Source of the DNA: Terrimonas pollutisoli
Lineage (GTDB): Bacteria; Bacteroidota; Bacteroidia; Chitinophagales; Chitinophagaceae
Length of the DNA stretch: 64,000 nt
Direction: 5' to 3'
NCBI RefSeq assembly: GCF_029360765.1
Contig: NZ_JARKNA010000001.1
Span: forward strand, 930,001-994,000
Every line of letters begins with the position of its first letter. Position 1 is the first letter of the stretch. The notes beneath the pieces are model-generated. The model made no database searches. It saw only the letters and a list, made by a program, of their open reading frames with translations, and was not told where the DNA came from. Position numbers and translations under genes: made by a program. Shown here piece after piece: positions 1 through 8,263 of this stretch.

Positions 1-1307
1 TCAAACGTTGTCTTTCTTTTTGCATCATCAGCTCCGGTTAAGCGCCTATACTGGAATGTATATTTATTAGTGCTGGCACCCGCCTGTATCAACAATTTCT
101 TTTTTATCTGCCATTCCAGTTGTGCAAAGGGAAACCATTGGCTGACCCATATTTTGTCTTTGGCTTGAATGGTATCAGGCACCCCTTTCCTGTTACCGTA
201 TTCATTAATACCAGCATAGCCATGCATCCATTCCATGCCACCAATTACTTGTAAGCTATGAGCACTGAAGTTTGCGTTATAAATAAATTTCGTTCGTGCT
301 GCCAGGTTCGCTTCATTTCGCTTTTCATATTTAGTAATAAAAGGATTTTTTAAATCTGTATTCGAAAACGAAACAGAGCTGACATTTGTCCATCGCTGAT
401 TGAACGTGTGTGTATGGCTTAAACCACCAAAAAAAGTCTTGTTGTAAATAGCAGCCTTTTGCTCAGCGGCACTGGGTAGGGTAGCAGTAGCCGGTCTTGA
501 TTGCCTGGGATTCTGCTCCATCTGTGCCAGCGTCAATCCACCGGGTGTTTGATAATATAAATCGGCATATAATAACAACCATTCTGTTTTGTCTTTTTCT
601 GAAAATTTGTTTTGGCCATTCCATTGAAAAACATCCCGTCGCAGTTTGCTATTGTCTCTATAACCGTCGGCTTGTTGATGACTTTGATTAAATGATGAAC
701 TAAATCCATTTTTCCGGTATTTCCACTGGGCCTGCTCTCCCAGGCTACCGTATGAACCTCCATTCAACTGCAAGCGGAAACGATTTGATTTTGTCTTGCC
801 GCCATCATCAACAATTGGTAGTTCATCCGTATGCAACACCACAACACCCCCTGTGTTAGCTCCATACAAACTTCCTCCAGGTCCTTTTAAAATTTCAATA
901 GCGCCAATAGTCACCGGGTCTACCAGGTTTAAATAAGTATTGCCACCGGCATCTGTAAACGGCATGTCGTTCCAATAAACTTTTATATTTCTTACTCCAA
1001 ACGGTGAACGAAGCAAGCTGCCCCTAATATTCAGCCGATAACTTCCCGGAGATCGCTCTTCCATTTTTACACCCGGAATAGCATTAACGGACGGTAGTAA
1101 TGTTGTATTAGAAAGTCTTTCGATATCGCTGGTAGTGATATAACCGACTGCGACCGGTGTTTCTGCTAATGAGCGGTTCGATTCATAACCTTTTAATAAA
1201 ACCGGGGATAATTCTTTTATGGAGTCTTTCTCAATTACAGGATTTTCTGTTTGGGCAAAACTTGTTAGCTGCAACAGCAACAAGAAAAAGCAGAGTTGGT
1301 GTTTCAT
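1..1307 (-). CDS. TonB-dependent outer-membrane receptor, 5' part only
   Basis: Open frame read on the minus strand from ATG at 1307 to the window edge, about 435 residues, with no stop, so the C-terminal barrel lies outside. It begins with a signal peptide (MKHQLCFFLLLLQLTSFAQ), followed by a plug domain near residues 45-160 with typical stretches such as RLNIRGSLLRSPFGVRNIKV and EILKGPGGSLYGANTGG, then beta-barrel strands. It lacks an N-terminal carboxypeptidase-regulatory-like domain, so it is not SusC-like; the plug resembles FecA/siderophore-type receptors. Such proteins import a ligand across the outer membrane using TonB energy. It is divergent from the rhamnose genes and separated by about 240 bp. 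A link to rhamnose oligosaccharide uptake is possible from position alone; an iron-chelate ligand is equally possible. Confidence 0.85.
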   Translation of the reverse strand, partial: MKHQLCFFLLLLQLTSFAQTENPVIEKDSIKELSPVLLKGYESNRSLAETPVAVGYITTSDIERLSNTTLLPSVNAIPGVKMEERSPGSYRLNIRGSLLRSPFGVRNIKVYWNDMPFTDAGGNTYLNLVDPVTIGAIEILKGPGGSLYGANTGGVVVLHTDELPIVDDGGKTKSNRFRLQLNGGSYGSLGEQAQWKYRKNGFSSSFNQSHQQADGYRDNSKLRRDVFQWNGQNKFSEKDKTEWLLLYADLYYQTPGGLTLAQMEQNPRQSRPATATLPSAAEQKAAIYNKTFFGGLSHTHTFNQRWTNVSSVSFSNTDLKNPFITKYEKRNEANLAARTKFIYNANFSAHSLQVIGGMEWMHGYAGINEYGNRKGVPDTIQAKDKIWVSQWFPFAQLEWQIKKKLLIQAGASTNKYTFQYRRLTGADDAKRKTTF

Positions 1308-1363
1308 ATTGCATCAAAACTACTTAAACATTGCAAAAAAATAGCAAAGAATTAAAGTCATTT

Positions 1364-1377
1364 AATTGGTGCCAATT
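1364..1377. promoter_or_regulatory. Perfect 6-2-6 inverted repeat in a divergent intergenic region
   Basis: The sequence AATTGGTGCCAATT is an inverted repeat (AATTGG / CCAATT with a 2-base centre) about 57 bp upstream of the TonB receptor ATG and 170 bp upstream of the first rhamnosidase. Its position between divergent genes fits an operator for a dimeric regulator, but no regulator gene is adjacent and only one copy was noticed. It may be chance in AT-rich DNA. Confidence 0.3.
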
Positions 1378-1546
1378 TTTATCGGGGATCAATGAGGTTG
1401 TTTTTTAGATTGGCGGTAGAATCTTTTTATATTTAAGTTGACAGTAACTACGTATAGAATCAGGTCCGAGACAGTACAGGATGGAAGAATTGTGATGCAG
1501 AGTTATCTTAACTTTTGTAAACTTTCAACCTCAAAAAAAGCTTGTC

Positions 1547-4537
1547 ATGCGAAATCTCTTTCTTTTGCTCTCCAGTATCTTTTTTGGTTCCATTTGCCCG
1601 GCCCAACTAAAGGTTCAGAATTTGTTAACTGAAAACCTAAGTAATCCAATTGGTATCGATTCAAAACAACCAAGGTTTAGCTGGCAATTGATAAGTGATA
1701 AAAGAAATACACTTCAGACGGCTTATGAAATAAAAGTAAGTGCCGGTAAAAACGCAGTATGGTCAAGCGGGAAAGTATCGTCGGATCAATCTGTACAGGT
1801 ACCGTACAAGGGCAATTCATTACAGTCCGCAAAAAAATATCAATGGCAGGTAAGAGTGTGGGATAATAAAGGAGGGGTATCCGGTTGGAGTAACCTGGCT
1901 TTTTTTCAGACGGCATTGCTGGATAAGGCAGACCCGATAGCTATCGGGTGGAAAGCTAAATGGATCGAAATTGGATATACTGAAGATTCCATTAACCGGC
2001 CGGCCCAATATTTTCGCAAGCAATTTTCGGTCAATAAAAAAATTGCTGCAGCTACAGTTTTCGTTACAGCCCATGGCATGTATGAAGCCTCAGTCAACGG
2101 GAAAAGGGTAGGCGATTATTATCTTACTCCCGGTTGGACAAGTTATAATAAGCGGTTGCAATACCAGGTGTATGACATCACCAATTTACTGGAGCGTGGA
2201 AAAAATGCTATTGGCATAGTGGTGGGCAACGGATGGTACCGCGGATTTCTTGCCTGGGAAAATAGTAAAGATATCTATGGTAAAAAGTTGGGTGTACTGG
2301 CTCAATTACATATACATTATGCTGATGGCTCCGAAGAAATAATCAGCTCGGACAATAGTTGGAAATCTTCTACCGGCGGTATTCGTTATGCTGAAATTTA
2401 CCATGGAGAAACCTATGATGCCAGGGAAGAAAAGAAAGGCTGGTCAACCGCTGCTTTTAATGATGCTGAATGGTCAGGTGTGAAGGAGCAGGCAAGCTCG
2501 TATGATAATCTTGTTGCCACCTGCAATGAACCTGTAAAAAAGCATGAAACTTTTAAAGCCCTGAAAATTTTTACAACACCTACGGGGGAGCGGGTCATTG
2601 ACTTTGGGCAAAACCTGGTGGGTTGGGTCATGGTGAAAGGCTGGGGCAAAGCAGGTGATAAGATCACTTTGCAACATGCTGAAGTTTTGGATAAAGCAGG
2701 AAATTTTTATATCGAAAATCTTCGGGCTGCAAAAGCTACTGCCCGGTATATTTTAAGTGGTAATGGAGAAGAAAATTTCGAACCTCATTTTACTTTTTTT
2801 GGTTTTCGATATGTCAAGGTTGTCGACTATCCGGGGGAGCTGAAACCCGAAGACTTCACCGCAGTTGCCCTTTATTCCGATATGAAACCAACGGGCAACT
2901 TCACTTCCTCGCATCCATTGATCAACCAACTTCAGCATAATATTCAATGGGGACAACGGGGTAATTTTCTCGACGTTCCTACTGACTGTCCGCAGCGGGA
3001 TGAAAGATTGGGTTGGACAGGAGATGCCCAGGCATTTTCAAGAACAGCTGCTTTCAATTTTGGTGTCAATAATTTTTTTGCCAAATGGTTGAAAGATGTA
3101 GCGGCTGATCAAATTAATGGAAGCGTTCCGTTTGTTGTGCCAAATGTTTTGGGAAGTGGGTCAGCCGGATCTGCCGGCTGGGCCGATGCGGCTACGATCA
3201 TCCCTTGGAACATGTACCTCGCTTATGGAGATAAAAAGATATTGGAAGATCAATATGAAAGCATGAAGGCCTGGATAGGTTTTATGGAGAAGAACAGCAC
3301 GAATTTTTTATGGAATAGAGGTTTTCATTTTGGCGACTGGCTTTTTTATCGTCCTTTTGATGACAATGACGGACGATCTGCTGTAACGGATAAATATCTT
3401 ATTGCTCAATGTTTTTTTGCCCACTCTACTCAATTACTCGTTAATGCAGCAAAAGTGTTGGGCAAGAGCGAAGATGTTTCAACTTACTCCAACTTATTGC
3501 AAAAGATCAAAGATGCTTTTCTGAAAGAATATGTAACGGGTAACGGCCGCCTCGTATCCAGTACACAAACAGCTTACGTACTCGCCTTGAATTTTGATGT
3601 GCTGCCCGAAAACCTGCGGCAGCAGGCAGCGCAACGGCTGGCCGATAATGTAAGAAACTATAATAATCATCTTACCACCGGTTTTTTGGGTACACCTTAT
3701 TTGTGTCATGTGCTTAGCCGTTTTGGTTACACTGATATTGCTTATAAATTATTGCTGCAGGAAGATTATCCTTCATGGTTATATCCTGTAAAAATGGGAG
3801 CTACCACTATTTGGGAACGCTGGGATGGAATCAAACCCGACGGCACTTTTCAAACTCCGACGATGAATTCATATAATCACTACGCCTATGGTGCTATTGG
3901 CGACTGGATGTATAGAGTAATGGTAGGTTTGGATACACATGAAGATGGCGTCGGATATAAGCAGATAAAAATAAAACCGTATATCGGCGGTGGATTTACC
4001 AATGCTTCTGCATCATTAAAGACTTATTATGGCACCCTTAGCAGCGGATGGAAGGTGGAAGCAGATAAAATAATAATGAATGTGGAAATACCTGCCAATA
4101 CAACAGCCACTATTTATATTCCTGCTGCGGATGTTGCAACCACCATGGAAGGTGGCAAAAGCATTTCCTCCTTAAAAGAAATATCAATTGCGGGAAAGGA
4201 AGAGGGATATGTTGTGGTAAAATTGGGATCAGGCATATATCATTTTGAAGCATCCAGGCCGGCAGAGGCGAGAGTGAAATTTAATCCGGCTGATTATGTT
4301 GGCAACTACAAAGTGGAAGGAGGTACGATCAGCAATATCGAAATAAAGACGCAGAATGATAAACTGGTGGCTGTCATAATGAATAATAGTGGGGAACTGG
4401 AACCTATAAGAAATATCAAAGATCAATTCGAAGGAACAGATGGTTCGACGATTAGTTTTATCCGGGACGATAAAGGGAAAGTGGTAAGGTTAAAATTGGA
4501 AGGAGGATGGACGGCGTTCGAAGGAGTGAGGCAATGA
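1547..4537 (+). CDS. GH78 alpha-L-rhamnosidase with extra C-terminal domain
   Basis: 996 residues, signal peptide at 1-20 (ends near CPAQ). An N-terminal Ig-like domain is followed by the Bac_rhamnosid_N jelly-roll region (motifs ARYILSGNGEENFEPHFTFF, FGFRYVKV near 400-430). The six-hairpin catalytic barrel follows, with the GH78 signature DVPTDCPQRDERLGWTGD near residues 478-490 carrying the acidic residues used as general acid, and TTIWERWDG near 755 supplying the likely base. A beta-sandwich follows. The last 90 residues (from FNPADYVGNYKVEGG) form a lipocalin-like/DUF3471-type extension not usual for GH78. The enzyme should release terminal L-rhamnose from glycans in the periplasm or at the surface. 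It heads the rhamnose gene run. A palindromic repeat lies in frame at 1933-1948. Confidence 0.93.
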   Translation: MRNLFLLLSSIFFGSICPAQLKVQNLLTENLSNPIGIDSKQPRFSWQLISDKRNTLQTAYEIKVSAGKNAVWSSGKVSSDQSVQVPYKGNSLQSAKKYQWQVRVWDNKGGVSGWSNLAFFQTALLDKADPIAIGWKAKWIEIGYTEDSINRPAQYFRKQFSVNKKIAAATVFVTAHGMYEASVNGKRVGDYYLTPGWTSYNKRLQYQVYDITNLLERGKNAIGIVVGNGWYRGFLAWENSKDIYGKKLGVLAQLHIHYADGSEEIISSDNSWKSSTGGIRYAEIYHGETYDAREEKKGWSTAAFNDAEWSGVKEQASSYDNLVATCNEPVKKHETFKALKIFTTPTGERVIDFGQNLVGWVMVKGWGKAGDKITLQHAEVLDKAGNFYIENLRAAKATARYILSGNGEENFEPHFTFFGFRYVKVVDYPGELKPEDFTAVALYSDMKPTGNFTSSHPLINQLQHNIQWGQRGNFLDVPTDCPQRDERLGWTGDAQAFSRTAAFNFGVNNFFAKWLKDVAADQINGSVPFVVPNVLGSGSAGSAGWADAATIIPWNMYLAYGDKKILEDQYESMKAWIGFMEKNSTNFLWNRGFHFGDWLFYRPFDDNDGRSAVTDKYLIAQCFFAHSTQLLVNAAKVLGKSEDVSTYSNLLQKIKDAFLKEYVTGNGRLVSSTQTAYVLALNFDVLPENLRQQAAQRLADNVRNYNNHLTTGFLGTPYLCHVLSRFGYTDIAYKLLLQEDYPSWLYPVKMGATTIWERWDGIKPDGTFQTPTMNSYNHYAYGAIGDWMYRVMVGLDTHEDGVGYKQIKIKPYIGGGFTNASASLKTYYGTLSSGWKVEADKIIMNVEIPANTTATIYIPAADVATTMEGGKSISSLKEISIAGKEEGYVVVKLGSGIYHFEASRPAEARVKFNPADYVGNYKVEGGTISNIEIKTQNDKLVAVIMNNSGELEPIRNIKDQFEGTDGSTISFIRDDKGKVVRLKLEGGWTAFEGVRQ
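1933..1948. repeat. 16-bp perfect palindrome inside the GH78 coding sequence
   Basis: CCCGATAGCTATCGGG is a perfect 16-bp palindrome in frame within the rhamnosidase, encoding part of DPIAIGW just before the WKAKWIE segment. In many GH78 proteins this junction is simply ..DWKAKW.., so about five residues look inserted. A degenerate copy (CCGGATAGGTATCGGGA) occurs near 10755-10770 upstream of rhaM. The palindrome resembles dispersed short repeats of Bacteroidota genomes, to my recollection; the copy number cannot be checked here. Confidence 0.6.
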
Positions 4538-4612
4538 CAACTTTTGCTAAAGAATAAATTTGATTTACTGCAAAACAGTCTAAGATTTTCATTCACTATT
4601 ATTGTCCCTCAA

Positions 4613-7009
4613 ATGCGATTTCTAAATTTTTCCTTGCTGTGGTTTTGTTTGCTATTTGCTGTATCAATGACCGCGCAAACTAAGCTGCCGGTATATCCTC
4701 AAAAATGGAATGCCTTTTGGATAACTGTTCCGGATGCTCCTGCCAAAACTTATGGTGTTTATTATTTCAGAAAAAAAATTTCATTGCCGGAAAAACCGAA
4801 AACCTTCATTGTTCATGTCTCGGGTGACAATCGTTATGCATTAATAGTTAATGAAAAACTGGTTTCGCATGGTCCGGCGAGAAACGACTTGAATCACTGG
4901 AACTATGAGACGGTGGACCTGGCACCTTTACTTGTGCAAGGTGATAACGTAATAGCTGCTGTTGTTTGGAATGAAGGTGAGCACCGCCCCGAAGGACAGA
5001 TCTCCAACCGCACGGGTTTTTTGTTGCAGGGTAATACAAGCAAAGAAGAAATAGTTAATACAAACAATGGCTGGAAGTGTTTAAAGAATACTGCTTACAC
5101 AGCATTGGCCGGTGGTATTGGTTATAATGCTTATTATGTTGCCGGTCCGGGTGAATTGATTGATATGCATGCCATGCCGGATGACTGGATGAAAAATGAT
5201 TTTGATGATAATGCATGGGGTAATGCAACTAAAGTTGGATGGCGCAGCGCCACACCGAAAGGAACAGTTGATATTGCTGACTGGATGCTGGTGCCGTCTC
5301 CCTTACCGCAAATGGAATTAACAGCGCAACGTTTTTCCGCTGTAAGAAAGTTTGAAGGTGTCAGTATTCCCAATGGTTTTCCATCTGTAAAAACTTCACT
5401 TACTATTTTGGCCAATACACAAGCCTCTTTTTTACTCGATCAGTCAGTTCTTACCAACGCTTATCCTGAAATGATTTTCAGCAACGGAAACAATGCAGGT
5501 ATCTCCTTTACTTATGCAGAAGCATTGTTTAGTGAAAAGCCTGACGGACCCGGTAAAACATTTCGCAAAGGCAACCGCAATGAAGTGGAAGGAAAGATTA
5601 TAGCGGGAAGAAAAGATAGTATCATTTCAAACGGAAAAGTCAGCCAGCGTTTCAGCACCCTGAACTTTCGAACGTTTCGGTATATACTGGTGAGAGTGAC
5701 AACAAAAGATGAACCGCTGATCATTGAGGATATTTATAGTGTGTTTACCGGGTATCCATTTAAGCTGAATGCAAAGTTTGATGCCAATGATAAAATACTG
5801 GATAAAATTTTTGAAACCGGCTGGCGTACAGCAAGGCTTTGTGCATGGGAAACTTATATGGATTGTCCTTACTATGAGCAGTTGCAATACATTGGCGATG
5901 CAAGAATACAGGCACTGGTTTCATTGTATAACAGCGGTGATGACCGTTTGGTGCGCAATGCCATTACTCAAATGGATCATTCAAGAATGGCTGAAGGTAT
6001 CACGTTAAGCCGTCATCCTTCTTTTTCGCCACAGCAAATTCCTACCTTCTCTCTGTGGTATATTGGTATGGTGCATGACTACTGGATGTATCGTGGTGAT
6101 AGTACATTTATAAAAGATAAGATACAAGGCATAAGAGATGTGCTTTGGTTTTTTAGCAAATACCAGCAGGCTGATGGTTCATTGCGAAAAGTGCCCTACT
6201 GGATATTTACCGATTGGGTAGAAGGGAAAACAGGATGGCCGGGAGGTGTAGGCCCAATTGGCTCTGATGGCAGTTCTTCCTTATTGGATTTTCAATTGTT
6301 ATGGGCATTGCAATTGGCAGTGCAACTGGAATCACAATTAGGTATAAAGGGAATGGCTGATATGTATAAACAAAAAGCTATGCAGCTTCAGCAGACGATA
6401 CGGCGCAGTTATTGGAATGCAGAGAAAAAACTATTTGCCGATACCCGTGATAAGGACCGCTATTCCCAGCATGCCAATACGCTGGCCATTCTTACCGAAA
6501 CTGTCACAGGTATTGACGCCACAGAACTTGCCAAAAAGTTATTCAACGATCGTACACTTTCGCCTGCTTCTATTTATTTCAAATATTATTTGCATAGGGC
6601 AGGTATCAAAGCGGGATTAGGCAATGATTATTTAAAATGGCTGGATAAATGGAAAGAAAATATTGAAATGGGGCTGACGACCTGGGCCGAGATATCAGAA
6701 ATTGACAATGCCCGTTCTGATTGCCATGCATGGGGATCAAGTCCGAATATTGAATTCTTCAGAACGGTATTAGGGATTGACAGTCATGCACCGGGGTTTT
6801 CACAAGTGAGAATTGAACCGCATCCAGGGTCATTAAAAAATATCAAAGGTGAGATACCACATCCAAATGGAACGTTATCCATAAGTTATGTGTATAATAA
6901 AAAATGGGATATCGAAATCAATCTGCCTCCCCAAACTGCCGGCATTTTCGTTTGGAAGGGCAAAACATTTCGGTTAAAAAGCGGGAAAAATTCCTTTACA
7001 ATGTTATAG
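4613..7009 (+). CDS. Second GH78-family alpha-L-rhamnosidase
   Basis: 798 residues from the ATG at 4613, chosen because MRFLNFSLLWFCLLFAVSMTAQ gives a clean signal peptide; an in-frame ATG at 4544 would add 23 residues before it. N-terminal jelly-roll region (YYFRKKISL, VSGDNRYALIVNEKLVSHGP), then the six-hairpin catalytic barrel with WETYMDCPYYEQLQYIGDAR near 410-430 in place of the CPQRDER box, and TTWAEISEIDNARSDCHAWG near 688-707 holding the likely base Glu. A beta-sandwich typical of the family ends it (IEPHPGSLKNIKGEIPHPNG). Only 75 bp after the first rhamnosidase, on the same strand, so probably co-transcribed. The divergent CPYYEQ box suggests a different linkage or aglycone preference; that is inference. 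Confidence 0.88.
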   Translation: MRFLNFSLLWFCLLFAVSMTAQTKLPVYPQKWNAFWITVPDAPAKTYGVYYFRKKISLPEKPKTFIVHVSGDNRYALIVNEKLVSHGPARNDLNHWNYETVDLAPLLVQGDNVIAAVVWNEGEHRPEGQISNRTGFLLQGNTSKEEIVNTNNGWKCLKNTAYTALAGGIGYNAYYVAGPGELIDMHAMPDDWMKNDFDDNAWGNATKVGWRSATPKGTVDIADWMLVPSPLPQMELTAQRFSAVRKFEGVSIPNGFPSVKTSLTILANTQASFLLDQSVLTNAYPEMIFSNGNNAGISFTYAEALFSEKPDGPGKTFRKGNRNEVEGKIIAGRKDSIISNGKVSQRFSTLNFRTFRYILVRVTTKDEPLIIEDIYSVFTGYPFKLNAKFDANDKILDKIFETGWRTARLCAWETYMDCPYYEQLQYIGDARIQALVSLYNSGDDRLVRNAITQMDHSRMAEGITLSRHPSFSPQQIPTFSLWYIGMVHDYWMYRGDSTFIKDKIQGIRDVLWFFSKYQQADGSLRKVPYWIFTDWVEGKTGWPGGVGPIGSDGSSSLLDFQLLWALQLAVQLESQLGIKGMADMYKQKAMQLQQTIRRSYWNAEKKLFADTRDKDRYSQHANTLAILTETVTGIDATELAKKLFNDRTLSPASIYFKYYLHRAGIKAGLGNDYLKWLDKWKENIEMGLTTWAEISEIDNARSDCHAWGSSPNIEFFRTVLGIDSHAPGFSQVRIEPHPGSLKNIKGEIPHPNGTLSISYVYNKKWDIEINLPPQTAGIFVWKGKTFRLKSGKNSFTML

Positions 7010-7077
7010 GAAGTTGGCCAGGCAGTTAGGCGTAGTTTCAAAAGACAGACCATGACAGTTACAAATCGACTGTACTT

Positions 7078-7085
7078 TAGTTTTG
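7078..7085 (+). promoter_or_regulatory. Candidate -7 box upstream of rhaT
   Basis: TAGTTTTG matches the Bacteroidota -7 consensus TAnnTTTG, 36 bp upstream of the rhaT ATG. No clear TTTG -33 element lies 17-19 bp before it, so an internal promoter for rhaT onward is only a weak suggestion. Confidence 0.3.
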
Positions 7086-7120
7086 TCGTCATTGCCATAA
7101 TGAATAAAAATAAATAACGA

Positions 7121-8263
7121 ATGCAGGTCATACTAGGTGTCATCTTTCATTTTATCGGTGGTTTTGCCTCTGGCAGTTTTTATATTCCTTATAAAAAAGT
7201 CAAAGGCTGGCATTGGGAAAGCTATTGGATAACAGGCGGATTATTTTCATGGCTCATCGTTCCGCCCATTGCCGCATGGTTAACCATACCCGGGTTTGCA
7301 GATATCATCAGGGGTGAAGAGTTTTCAACGTTTTGCATTACTTATTTGTTTGGTGTGCTGTGGGGAATTGGTGGCTTGACCTACGGTCTTGGAGTTCGCT
7401 ACCTCGGTGTATCATTGGGCAGCAGTATCATTCTGGGTCTTTGTATGGTATTCGGTGCACTGATACCCTCTATTTATTATGATTTTTCACCGGTGGAAGG
7501 AAAAGATACGTTCAGTATGATGGTAGGTTCCAGTTGGGGCCTGACTGTGCTGGCAGGACTTCTCGTTTGTATCATTGGAATCATTATCTGTGGTAAAGCG
7601 GGAATGATGAAAGAAAAACAGCTGAATGCTGCCGGTACAGATCCACATGGTGTGGCGGCAAAAACGGAGTATAAGTTTGGGTTGGGTATGCTGGTGTCGA
7701 TTATATCCGGCGTATTGAGTGCTTGTTTCAATTTTGGTCTCGAAGCGGGTCAATCGCTGGCAATGGTAGCCAATGATGCATGGAAAGCCGTCAATCCAGG
7801 TGAAGGAGAATTTTTATACCGCAATAATGTTATATACGTTGTGTTATTGTGGGGAGGTCTTACTACCAATTTTATCTGGTGTATGATACTCAATGCCCGC
7901 AACAAAACATTTGGTGATTATACCAACAAGAAGACGCCATTACTTTCCAACTATTTGTTTTCGGCCCTGGCCGGCACTACCTGGTTCCTCCAGTTTTTCT
8001 TTTATGGAATGGGCGAAAGCAAACTGGGCAATGGCCCGAGTTCATGGATACTGCATATGGCATTCATCATACTGGTGGCGAATATGTGGGGACTGGTTTT
8101 AAAAGAATGGAAAGGTGTAAATAAGAAAACCATTACAACTATCACGATAGGTATTATCATTATCATACTATCTGTGTTATTGGTTGGTCGTGGTAATAAT
8201 CTGCATGAAAAATCAAAACAAGAAAAAACTACAACATATGTCAGTGGCGACAACAAAATTTAA
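7121..8263 (+). CDS. rhaT: L-rhamnose/H+ symporter RhaT
   Basis: 380 residues, about ten hydrophobic segments throughout, matching RhaT in length (E. coli about 344 residues). Family stretches include GVIFHFIGGFASGSFYIPYK at the N-terminus, ITGGLFSWLIVPPIAAWLTI and LWGIGGLTYGLGVRYLGVSL. It imports free L-rhamnose with a proton across the inner membrane. It lies 111 bp after the second rhamnosidase and its 3' end overlaps the next gene by 26 bp, so the two are translated from one message. The periplasmic rhamnosidases upstream would provide its substrate. The C-terminal tail after the last membrane segment is hydrophilic (HEKSKQEKTTTYVSGDNK). Confidence 0.95.
   Translation: MQVILGVIFHFIGGFASGSFYIPYKKVKGWHWESYWITGGLFSWLIVPPIAAWLTIPGFADIIRGEEFSTFCITYLFGVLWGIGGLTYGLGVRYLGVSLGSSIILGLCMVFGALIPSIYYDFSPVEGKDTFSMMVGSSWGLTVLAGLLVCIIGIIICGKAGMMKEKQLNAAGTDPHGVAAKTEYKFGLGMLVSIISGVLSACFNFGLEAGQSLAMVANDAWKAVNPGEGEFLYRNNVIYVVLLWGGLTTNFIWCMILNARNKTFGDYTNKKTPLLSNYLFSALAGTTWFLQFFFYGMGESKLGNGPSSWILHMAFIILVANMWGLVLKEWKGVNKKTITTITIGIIIIILSVLLVGRGNNLHEKSKQEKTTTYVSGDNKI

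Noticed and set aside
1438..1632. Small gene overlapping the first rhamnosidase start
   Set aside because: It overlaps the signal peptide region in another frame, has no similarity by eye and no good start context.
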